28,839 nucleotides of DNA, taken from CAZPWQ01 sp964590495. GTDB taxonomy: Bacteria > Bacteroidota > Rhodothermia > Balneolales > Balneolaceae. Shown piece after piece: positions 7,047 to 13,607 of the stretch. Position 1 is the first letter of the stretch; each line of letters starts with the position of its first letter. The notes below the pieces were generated by a model that worked only from the letters and a program-made list of their open reading frames with translations, searched no databases and was not told the DNA's origin. Location of the stretch: contig CAZPWQ010000039.1 of assembly GCA_964590495.1 (NCBI GenBank), positions 1 through 28,839 of the forward strand. Reading direction: 5' to 3'. Made by a program: the position numbers and the translations under genes.

Positions 7047-7781
7047 TTACAGCGAAAGCTGTTCTTTGGCATTTTCAAAAAAGACAGGATCTACAACAAT
7101 GCGTCCGCTGTTTTCATCAATAATGATTTTATTTTGGCGGCGGACTTCTACCTGTGTTTGCGGAGGCAGTGCCATTCCCAGGGCAGCGCCTCTTTCCATG
7201 GGGACAACGGCCAGACCGTTTGAAAGTCCGTTGCGGAGACGCTTGTAACTGCGCAGATATCGCTCATCGATGTTTTCCTCGACGCTTTCACGCTTGTCAA
7301 TAAGCATCTGCTCCTCTTCCTCGGTCTCTTTTACTACTTTGTCGAGATTTTTCTTTTTCTCCTCGTGCAGTTTTTGAGTTTTTTCAAGCTCCTGCCGGAC
7401 TTCTTCCTTTTCCGGTTCTATTTCTTCCAGACGTTTCTCAACTTCCTCTTTACGGGATTCAGCATTTTCAATCACCTGCTTTTGAGATTCGATCTCTTTG
7501 GTAAGTGCATCGTATTCCCGGTTGTTGCGAACCGTTAATTGCTGCTCCTCGTATTTATCCATCTTATTTTGAGCATCTTTCACTTCCAGGTCAAGGTTGT
7601 CTTTTTCAACCTTTAGATTTTTCTCTTCCTCTTCGAGCTGGTTTAATTTTGCTTCGTAGCGGTTGATGTCAGTTTCAATGTCGAGAACTTCCTCCGGCAG
7701 ATCGCCTCGCAGCTGCTTTAACTCATCAATTCTGCTATCGATATATTGGAGATTGGCTAATTGTTGAAGTACTTCTTCCAT
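7047..7781 (-). CDS. COG1579-type coiled-coil protein with degenerate, cysteine-free zinc ribbon
   Basis: A 244-residue protein. Residues about 5-175 form a long, Glu/Lys-rich antiparallel coiled coil, beginning LLQQLANLQYIDSRIDELKQ-like (here VLQQLANLQYIDSRIDEL). The tail (about 185-244) aligns with the C4 zinc ribbon of COG1579 proteins, including the conserved LPPQ and SGRIVVDP segments. The whole protein contains no cysteine: the usual CxxC pairs are replaced by residues in GAALGMALPPQ and DENSGRI. It therefore cannot bind zinc in the canonical way. The family's function is unknown; a nucleic-acid-binding or adaptor role has been suggested. It follows nif3 by 18 bases on the same strand, the common pairing for this family, and precedes rnpB. 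Confidence 0.85.
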   Translation of the reverse strand: MEEVLQQLANLQYIDSRIDELKQLRGDLPEEVLDIETDINRYEAKLNQLEEEEKNLKVEKDNLDLEVKDAQNKMDKYEEQQLTVRNNREYDALTKEIESQKQVIENAESRKEEVEKRLEEIEPEKEEVRQELEKTQKLHEEKKKNLDKVVKETEEEEQMLIDKRESVEENIDERYLRSYKRLRNGLSNGLAVVPMERGAALGMALPPQTQVEVRRQNKIIIDENSGRIVVDPVFFENAKEQLSL

Positions 7782-7799
7782 AGATTGCGTTGTCGTCGT

Positions 7800-8855
7800 T
7801 TATTCCTGCGGATTTTGTTTAAAATCAGGTATAAAAACCTGCATTGGATTTGTCGTTATTTCAGTTTCGAATACTTCCAGATTTTCAAATGCTTCTGCTA
7901 ATTCCTTTTGCAAAGCCGATACCATCGGCACTTCACTTTCGTAATGACCCACATCAACCAACAGAAAGTTTTTGGTATCAGTAAAATAGTCGTGATATTT
8001 AATATCGGAGGTTACGAATGCCTGTGCACCTTCACTAATCGCTTTACGCGCCAGCGATACACCGGCCCCGCCGCATACTGCTACCTTCTTAATGCGGTCG
8101 ACAGAACCGGAATAACGAATGGCCTTAACACCGAGGGCTTTGGATATAACTTCCAGAAACTGTTGCTGAGTCAGCCCTTTGTCCCGGTAAAATCCCAGAA
8201 CGCCCATGCCTACGTTATTTGACGGACTGGCAACATCCATCACCTGAAAGCTGCCGCGGTCAAGGAGTCCGTTTTTATTGAGTTCTTTTTTAAGAGCCGA
8301 TACGTTATGCTCATCCATTATCGCCTCATAGGTATACTGCAATCCCTTTCGGCCTTCAACCTTGTAATAGTGAGCTTCTTCGGCCGAATAATAATTTAAC
8401 AACTTGAGCACCGATTCACTGTCGGCATGATTGGTGGTAAGAACAATTTTACGACTGATGTTATAACTGCTGTCCAGGAATTTCATATTCTCCAAACCGA
8501 GCATTTCCCCAAGTACAAAAGACACTCCGTCAAGTGCAGCATCCAGATTGGTATGTGCAGCAATCAGGGCAATATCATTTTTGATCAGCTTATAGATAAT
8601 TTCGCCCTGTTCATTGGTGGGATTGATACGATCTATGCTCTTAAAGATAAGCGGATGGTGAGCTACGATTAATTCGCAGCCCCTGGATACAGCTTCCTCA
8701 ACCACAGTCAGTGTAACATCCAAACAAGTTAATATTCTGGAAATATCGTGATTGGGGTCGCCTACAAGCAGCCCTACGTTATCATAGTCGAGTTTTGTAT
8801 TGGGCGGAGCCCATTGATGCAGAAAGGTAGATATATGCCGAACCTGAACATTCAT
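7800..8855 (-). CDS. Nif3-like dinuclear metal-center protein (long form)
   Basis: A protein of about 351 residues in the NIF3/DUF34 family, proposed GTP cyclohydrolase I type 2-like or metal-chaperone proteins. Dimetal ligands are visible in IVAHHPLIF, AAHTNLDAALDGV and, near the C-terminus, LLVDVGHYESE. Between the two halves (residues about 130-245) lies the inserted PII-like domain of the long YqfO-type members (HYYKVEGRKGLQYTYEAIM). The start chosen is ATG at 8855, giving MNVQVRHISTFLHQWAPP, because family members begin at this point; an in-frame ATG at 8897 would add 14 residues without similarity. It forms an operon with the coiled-coil gene, 18 bases downstream. Confidence 0.9.
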   Translation of the reverse strand: MNVQVRHISTFLHQWAPPNTKLDYDNVGLLVGDPNHDISRILTCLDVTLTVVEEAVSRGCELIVAHHPLIFKSIDRINPTNEQGEIIYKLIKNDIALIAAHTNLDAALDGVSFVLGEMLGLENMKFLDSSYNISRKIVLTTNHADSESVLKLLNYYSAEEAHYYKVEGRKGLQYTYEAIMDEHNVSALKKELNKNGLLDRGSFQVMDVASPSNNVGMGVLGFYRDKGLTQQQFLEVISKALGVKAIRYSGSVDRIKKVAVCGGAGVSLARKAISEGAQAFVTSDIKYHDYFTDTKNFLLVDVGHYESEVPMVSALQKELAEAFENLEVFETEITTNPMQVFIPDFKQNPQE

Positions 8856-9105
8856 GTTGGCTATCGGCCTCCGCTTTTGAAGGTTACGGCACAGCACCTG
8901 AGCCGGTGCAAATATAAATCAGAGTCGAAATAAAAAATACTCAGAGCCAGAGCTGTTAATTTAGATTCGATCCTTAGTCAGACTTTTAAAATACGATTTA
9001 AATAGGTTTGTTAAAAGCTTATTTTTAAATCGATTCAGCTGCAAACAGTATTTGGCTGACGTATATTGTGGAACATCAATTTAACCCAGTTAATTTTTTA
9101 TTTTC

Positions 9106-9810
9106 ATGTCTAACGATGTTTGCCAAAATCTGAAAACCGTTCAACAACGGATCCGAAACGCCTGTAAAAACGCGGGACGAAATCCTGAAGATGTTACCCT
9201 TATAGCTGTAAGTAAAATGAAACCACTGGATGACATTAAAGAAGCATTTTCATGCGGTCAACTTCACTTTGGCGAAAACCGCGCCAAAGAACTGCAGGAT
9301 AAAATGGATGCCTGGGAAGAAGAGCAGATCCAATGGCATATGGTAGGTGCCCTGCAAACAAATAAAATAAAATACATGGTCGACCGCGTAAACTGGATAG
9401 ATTCGGTTCCCAAAAAAAAGACGTTGCATGAAATTGAAAAACGGGCTTCCCGTATCGACCGAATTATAAACACACTGTTACAGGTCAACATCAGCGGAGA
9501 AAATCAAAAAAGCGGATGCGATCCTGATAACCTTAAAAAGGTACTGGAATACGCACAGGGACTTCAGCATACCCGGGTGCAGGGACTAATGGGAATGGCT
9601 ACATATGTCGAGGATCCGGAAGAGGTGCGATCCGAATTCAAATTGTTGCGGGAGCTGCGCGATACTCACCAATCGTATAACAGTGAAAATATCCAACTCG
9701 ACCACCTTTCAATGGGTATGACCCATGATATGGAAGTAGCTGTTGAGGAAGGATCAACTATGGTTCGGGTTGGACGTGCTATTTTTGGTGAACGCAACTA
9801 CCAGGGCTGA
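9106..9810 (+). CDS. yggS: YggS-family PLP homeostasis protein
   Basis: A 234-residue single-domain TIM-barrel protein (PLPBP/YggS/YlmE family) that binds pyridoxal 5'-phosphate and buffers its free pool; no enzymatic reaction is established. The PLP lysine is Lys37 in LIAVSKMKP. Other signatures are HFGENRAKEL, WHMVGALQTNKIKYM, GLMGMATY and the phosphate-binding SMGMTHDMEVAVEEGSTMVRVGRAIFG (two overlapping motifs). Length is typical. Downstream on the same strand come three small membrane proteins and a DivIVA-like protein, echoing the ylmE-divIVA neighbourhood of Gram-positive division clusters. The 170-base upstream spacer is AT-rich with no convincing promoter box. Confidence 0.93.
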   Translation: MSNDVCQNLKTVQQRIRNACKNAGRNPEDVTLIAVSKMKPLDDIKEAFSCGQLHFGENRAKELQDKMDAWEEEQIQWHMVGALQTNKIKYMVDRVNWIDSVPKKKTLHEIEKRASRIDRIINTLLQVNISGENQKSGCDPDNLKKVLEYAQGLQHTRVQGLMGMATYVEDPEEVRSEFKLLRELRDTHQSYNSENIQLDHLSMGMTHDMEVAVEEGSTMVRVGRAIFGERNYQG

Positions 9811-9905
9811 GTTTCGTTACAAGATATGTTTCAATATCCCTGAGATTTAGTACATTGTTTAGTAACCTTAATATCAAGCTAAAAAAATCTGAGGGTTGAA
9901 CAGGC

Positions 9906-9933
9906 GTACAGACGCGATTAATCGCGTCTGTAC
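9906..9933. repeat. Perfect 28-bp palindrome
   Basis: The half-site GTACAGACGCGATT is followed by its exact reverse complement. GGC and GCC flank it with a two-base offset. The sequence resembles short dispersed GAGACGCGAT...ATCGCGTCTC palindromes seen in cyanobacterial and Bacteroidota spacers (recalled, not searched). Since it lies between yggS and the PspB-like genes with no T-run, it is more likely a dispersed repeat than a terminator. Confidence 0.8.
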
Positions 9934-9983
9934 ATGCCAGGATTTATATAGATAACAATGAGAATTTAAGTCAGGTGAAGATT

Positions 9984-10298
9984 ATGGCAAGCTGGATATG
10001 GGTACTTATTCCATTAGTTGCAATTATCGGTGGATTTATCGTTGAGTACCAGAAAAACAAAATGAAAATGATGAACCGGAGCCGGCAAAATGAGCAGGAG
10101 GTGGATGACATACGCAAACTGGTGAATTCCCTGAAAACACGTATTGAAAACCTGGAGGCGATTGCTGCAGGTGACCCCGATGAATTTTCAACAGGTGCCG
10201 GCAAGGGTATGGAAGAAATTGAAATTGATGAGCATCAAATCAAAGAGGAAAACAAACAGGAAGTTTCGAATATTGCCAAAAAACGGAGGACCGAGTAA
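9984..10298 (+). CDS. PspB-like small membrane protein, copy 1
   Basis: About 104 residues. One N-terminal membrane span (WIWVLIPLVAIIGGFIV) is followed by a basic stretch and a short coiled coil ending in LKTRIENLEAI, the layout of phage-shock protein B (PspB). The acidic tail contains TGAGKGMEEIEIDE, closely resembling a segment of copy 3. ATG at 9984 is preferred over GTG at 9975 because AGGTGA at 9973 then serves as a well-spaced ribosome binding site and the span starts at the N-terminus. The stop overlaps the next start by one base (TAATG), implying translational coupling. A true PspB partners PspC/PspA; neither is seen nearby. Confidence 0.7.
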   Translation: MASWIWVLIPLVAIIGGFIVEYQKNKMKMMNRSRQNEQEVDDIRKLVNSLKTRIENLEAIAAGDPDEFSTGAGKGMEEIEIDEHQIKEENKQEVSNIAKKRRTE

Positions 10299-10582
10299 TG
10301 TGGATGTTCATTGTTGCCATTGTCGCCATTATCTGCACAACCAGTTTAATTAAAACCTGGATTAACAGAAATCAAAACGGCGGGTTTGATGAGGAAAGCT
10401 TTAATCGTTTTGCCAGGTCATTTATACAGCATAAGAAAGATATGGAACAAAGGGTTCAAAACCTTGAAGCCAGAATAGCTGATGAAGATACAATAAAAGA
10501 GAATTTTCAAGATATTGAAGTACCGGAAAACGAAAGTACATTAACCAATGATTTACAACATAAAAATAAGGTTCAATCATGA
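10298..10582 (+). CDS. PspB-like small membrane protein, copy 2
   Basis: A 94-residue paralogue of its neighbours. The N-terminal span is MWMFIVAIVAIICTTSLI, then KTWINRNQNG, then a coiled coil FARSFIQHKKDMEQRVQNLE that matches copy 3 nearly word for word (LAKAFMQHKKDTERRLQNLE). It overlaps copy 1 by one base (TAATG) and copy 3 by four (ATGA), so all three are read as one coupled unit. It lacks the Gly/acidic tail of copies 1 and 3. Probably an inner-membrane protein with its coiled coil in the cytoplasm; orientation is inferred from the positive residues after the span. Confidence 0.7.
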   Translation: MWMFIVAIVAIICTTSLIKTWINRNQNGGFDEESFNRFARSFIQHKKDMEQRVQNLEARIADEDTIKENFQDIEVPENESTLTNDLQHKNKVQS

Positions 10583-10935
10583 GTTTTGAAGAAATGGTCG
10601 TAGCACTGGTGGGTGCAGTAGGAGGCATTGCACTTGTTGGATTTATCGTTGCCAAAATTACCGGCTTGATCAAGTCGTGGATAAATCGCAATAACAACGC
10701 CTACAATGAAGAAGATTTCAATCGACTGGCGAAAGCATTTATGCAGCATAAAAAGGATACCGAACGGCGGCTGCAAAATCTTGAAGCTATTGCAAGCGAA
10801 GAAGAAGTAACCGGTTCGTCGTCAGGTACGGGTAAATCCATTGAAGAACCGGAGCGGAAGAATATAGAGATAGATGAGGAACCGACTGAATCAGATTCGG
10901 GAAACAACAACCTGCGAAATATGCTAAGAGAGTAG
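10579..10935 (+). CDS. PspB-like small membrane protein, copy 3
   Basis: A 118-residue paralogue. The span (VVALVGAVGGIALVGFIVA) is followed by LIKSWINRNNN and the coiled coil RLAKAFMQHKKDTERRLQNL. The tail is acidic with SSGTGKSIEEPERKNIEIDE, similar to the tail of copy 1. The start ATG overlaps the stop of copy 2. The divIVA-like gene begins 45 bases later on the same strand, so the cluster may be transcribed together. No enzymatic motif is present; a role in membrane stress sensing or in a membrane-associated complex is an inference from the PspB resemblance. Confidence 0.7.
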   Translation: MSFEEMVVALVGAVGGIALVGFIVAKITGLIKSWINRNNNAYNEEDFNRLAKAFMQHKKDTERRLQNLEAIASEEEVTGSSSGTGKSIEEPERKNIEIDEEPTESDSGNNNLRNMLRE

Positions 10936-10980
10936 TACGTTCTCCTGATAACTAATCCTTAGGGCAAAAGTAACGATACC

Positions 10981-11604
10981 ATGAAACTGACAGCACTCGA
11001 AATCAAACAACAGAATTTTGAAAAATCACTTCGTGGCTATGATAAAGCTGAAGTAAAGGCCTTTTTAAACCTGATGGCCAACGAATGGGAACATCTTGTT
11101 GCGAAAAACCGTGAACTGGAAAGCAAGATCGAAAACCTGGAAGACAAGTTAAAACATTACGAACGGGTGGAAGAGGCGCTCCATGAAACCCTGCAAACCG
11201 CCAAAGAGTCGGCCGAACATAAACTGACTGGCGCACGAAAAGAAGCGAAAAATAAAATAGAAAAAGCTGAAATGGAAGCCGAATCCATTGTCCGCGAAGC
11301 CACGCAACAGCGACAACAGGTGCGTCAAAGCATAATCAGACTGCTCGACCGCCGCAAGGAAATAATCAGCGGTATTCGTTCTTATCTTGAGATGGCAAGT
11401 GAGTCACTCGAACAATTTTCAAAGGATGAGGCCGCACTTTTCGATCTGCCCGCCGATGATGATAAGTTTAAAGAAACCCTTTCAAATTATGGCCGAAGAA
11501 AAAATAAAAACAATGTAAAAGAATCGGATGACCTGCAGGAGGACTCACAACCCCTGCCCCCGGGTGCAGAAAACGTGGATGATATTATTGATGAACTGGA
11601 TTAA
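10981..11604 (+). CDS. DivIVA-like coiled-coil protein
   Basis: A 207-residue protein with a DivIVA N-terminal domain (residues 1-60): LTALEIKQQNFEKSLRGYDK then AEVKAFLNLMANEWEHL, including the RGYD..EV..FL signature used for binding curved membrane. It is followed by a long coiled coil (about 40-140) rich in KEAKNKIEKAEMEAESI-type heptads, and an acidic, poorly conserved tail. DivIVA proteins mark poles or septa in Gram-positives; homologues outside that group have unclear roles. Its nearness to yggS recalls the ylm-divIVA cluster, but sepF, ylmG and ylmH are not between them; three PspB-like genes are. No membrane span. The purine nucleoside phosphorylase gene follows after 89 bases. Confidence 0.85.
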   Translation: MKLTALEIKQQNFEKSLRGYDKAEVKAFLNLMANEWEHLVAKNRELESKIENLEDKLKHYERVEEALHETLQTAKESAEHKLTGARKEAKNKIEKAEMEAESIVREATQQRQQVRQSIIRLLDRRKEIISGIRSYLEMASESLEQFSKDEAALFDLPADDDKFKETLSNYGRRKNKNNVKESDDLQEDSQPLPPGAENVDDIIDELD

Positions 11605-11620
11605 AAAATAAAATACTACA

Positions 11621-11653
11621 CCTTATACCCCTATATCCCTATATCCCTTCTTT
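11621..11653. repeat. CCTATATC octamer array after the divIVA-like gene
   Basis: Four octamer-like words in a row: CCTTATAC at 11621, CCTATATC at 11630 and 11638, and CCTTCTTT at 11646. It starts 16 bases after the stop codon. No hairpin is formed. It resembles the other short-word arrays of this window in size and position. Confidence 0.6.
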
Positions 11654-11693
11654 AAAATCCAACCATATATAATAAAATCACCAGCCTTACCAA

Positions 11694-12530
11694 ATGCACC
11701 GAGAAACAGTTGAAGAATTTAGAAATAAACGTGACGAAGCACTCTCCTATGTACAGAATGAAATTGAAATGCGACCCAATTATCTCATCATTTTAGGCAC
11801 AGGACTGGGACACCTTGCCGATGAAATCGAAATAAATAAGAGAATTTCATATGCAGATATTCCCCACTTCCCGGTTTCTACTGTTGAAAGTCATGCCGGG
11901 CGCCTGTTGTTCGGTACTCTCGGCGGAAAAGAAGTGGTAGCGATGCAGGGGCGGTTCCATTACTATGAAGGCTATTCCATGCAACAAATAGCCTTTCCCC
12001 TACGTGTTTTGAAAGGTTTAAGTGTAGACATGCTGTTGGTCAGCAATGCAAGCGGAGGAATGAACCCCAATTATGCCCGCGGTGATATTATGCTGATTAA
12101 CGACCATATCAATATGCTGGGCGATAATCCGTTAATAGGTCCGAACGACGACGAACTCGGCCCCCGATTTCCAGATATGAGCGAGCCATATACCGAACGG
12201 CTGATAGAACTCGCCGAACGTGTAGCATTGGAAAAAAGCATTAAAATGCATCAGGGTGTATATCTGGCGCTCAGCGGGCCCACCCTGGAAACAAAAGCCG
12301 AATACCGGTACCTGCGTATGATCGGGGCTGATGTAGTGGGTATGAGTACCGTTCCTGAAGTAATTGCAGCCGTGCACATGGGTATGGATGTGATGGGGTT
12401 ATCTGTAGTTACCGATGAGTGCTTTCCTGATGCGCTGGAACCGGTTAACATTGAAAAAATACTGGAAGCAGCGGGCATGGCCGAACCTAAAATGACACAA
12501 ATTATCACAGGTGTGCTGGAGCGATTGTAA
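11694..12530 (+). CDS. Purine nucleoside phosphorylase, class I trimeric type
   Basis: A 278-residue enzyme that splits purine nucleosides with phosphate to give the free base and (deoxy)ribose 1-phosphate. Family signatures are clear: GTGLGHLADEI phosphate loop, HFPVSTVESHAGRL, GRFHYYEGYSM, SNASGGMNP, and the base-binding SGPTLETKAEYR with Glu199, followed by GADVVGMSTVPEVIAA. The residue equivalent to human Asn243 is Asp241 (VVTDEC), as in methylthioadenosine phosphorylases and in engineered adenosine-accepting variants. So the preference for 6-oxopurines should not be assumed. Cytoplasmic. It follows the divIVA-like gene on the same strand but is separated by a short-word array. Confidence 0.9.
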   Translation: MHRETVEEFRNKRDEALSYVQNEIEMRPNYLIILGTGLGHLADEIEINKRISYADIPHFPVSTVESHAGRLLFGTLGGKEVVAMQGRFHYYEGYSMQQIAFPLRVLKGLSVDMLLVSNASGGMNPNYARGDIMLINDHINMLGDNPLIGPNDDELGPRFPDMSEPYTERLIELAERVALEKSIKMHQGVYLALSGPTLETKAEYRYLRMIGADVVGMSTVPEVIAAVHMGMDVMGLSVVTDECFPDALEPVNIEKILEAAGMAEPKMTQIITGVLERL

Positions 12531-12678
12531 GTAAGAATACTTTCTACAAATATTTCACAACTATTCGTATATATTTAAATATTTTTATTTGTCAAAAAAC
12601 GTTATTTTTCCAATTGCAAAAAGGAAATATTTCGTTTTAATTATAATTAGATAATTTTATCACCAACTAATTACGTAC

Positions 12679-13452
12679 ATGTACAACGGTGATTTTAATG
12701 ATGGAGTTTGGGATGAGTATCAATGGGAAGCTCACCTGAATGAAATTGAAAAAAAGAGTGCACAGCTTCGTAAATTCATTGCACCGGATCCGTCCGGCAA
12801 CCTCCCCCGCTGGGTTATCCTGCTCCGGGAAAACAATGATGAACTTGATGCCGTAGATGCATTTATCGAGGAAGAACTTCAATTTGAAGAAGCTTATTTT
12901 CCTGATGATGAAGATGAGGATTTCGATGATGATTGGGACGATGATCTTGACGACCCTTTCTTTGACGAACCTGAGGATGATTACTTTTTCGACTTCGATG
13001 AAGATGAGGATTTTGAAGACGGCGAAGAGTGGAAGGAGTTGAGTGATGATTTTACGATGTCAGATTTTGGATCAATCGATACGCTCGATATCTATAATGA
13101 CGCCCGTGAGCTTGCTGCTGTTATATTACAGTGGGTCGAAGGCACAAAGCCTGAGCAATTTACTTCCGAATACAATGAATTTGTAGGAAATATCCTTAAA
13201 ATCGGGGCCAAAGTAGCCGGGGGCTATTCTTTCGGTTTTGAACCCGATTTTTTGGGGGGTAATATCGCCTATACCAAGAAGGCTTTGTATTGTGCAAACG
13301 ATGCCCTTTCTCTTTTGCGGCGCGATATAAAAGGATCGACCTTTATCACAGGAAATCAGTACAGGTATTTCCACGAACAGCTGTTCGAATTACGCAATAG
13401 TATAGGAATTTATATCCAGGAGCTGCGGGAATATTTTTACGGGGAGATTTGA
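12679..13452 (+). CDS. Hypothetical protein with a highly acidic central segment
   Basis: A 257-residue protein, not recognised. The N-terminal 70 residues look globular (QWEAHLNEIEKKSAQLRKFI). Residues about 75-120 are almost entirely Asp, Glu and Phe, for example DDEDEDFDDDWDDDLDDP and FFDFDEDEDFEDGEE. The C-terminal 120 residues are a predicted helical domain (DARELAAVILQWVEG, YTKKALYCANDALSLLRRD, YFHEQLFELRNSIGIYIQEL) reminiscent of four-helix bundles. No signal peptide or membrane span. A 148-base AT-rich region precedes it and likely holds its promoter. The stop codon is followed at once by CCGGATG repeats and the assembly gap. A polybasic or metal-binding partner is possible but unproven. 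Confidence 0.75.
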   Translation: MYNGDFNDGVWDEYQWEAHLNEIEKKSAQLRKFIAPDPSGNLPRWVILLRENNDELDAVDAFIEEELQFEEAYFPDDEDEDFDDDWDDDLDDPFFDEPEDDYFFDFDEDEDFEDGEEWKELSDDFTMSDFGSIDTLDIYNDARELAAVILQWVEGTKPEQFTSEYNEFVGNILKIGAKVAGGYSFGFEPDFLGGNIAYTKKALYCANDALSLLRRDIKGSTFITGNQYRYFHEQLFELRNSIGIYIQELREYFYGEI

Positions 13453-13586
13453 CCGGATGCCGGATGCCGNNNNNNNNNNNNNNNNNNNNNNNNNNNNNNN
13501 NNNNNNNNNNNNNNNNNNNNNNNNNNNNNNNNNNNNNNNNNNNNNNNNNNNNNNNNNNNNNNNNNNNNNCCGGATGCCGGATGCCG
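13453..13586. repeat. CCGGATG heptamer array flanking the assembly gap
   Basis: The same 17 bases, two CCGGATG units plus CCG, occur at 13453-13469 and 13570-13586, on both sides of the run of N. The left copy begins on the base after the stop codon of the acidic protein. The true array, or an element bounded by it, was probably not resolved by assembly. Confidence 0.85.
13470..13569. other. Assembly gap of exactly 100 N
   Basis: The run is exactly 100 bases, the usual placeholder for a gap of unknown size. Any gene or repeat expansion inside it is missing from this annotation. Confidence 0.99.
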
Positions 13587-13607
13587 AAAAGAAGCTACCA
13601 TCCCTGG

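Noticed and set aside
8973..9040. Inverted GATTTAAATA/TATTTTTAAATC near the yggS promoter region
   Set aside because: AT-rich and imperfect with a bulge; expected by chance in such composition.
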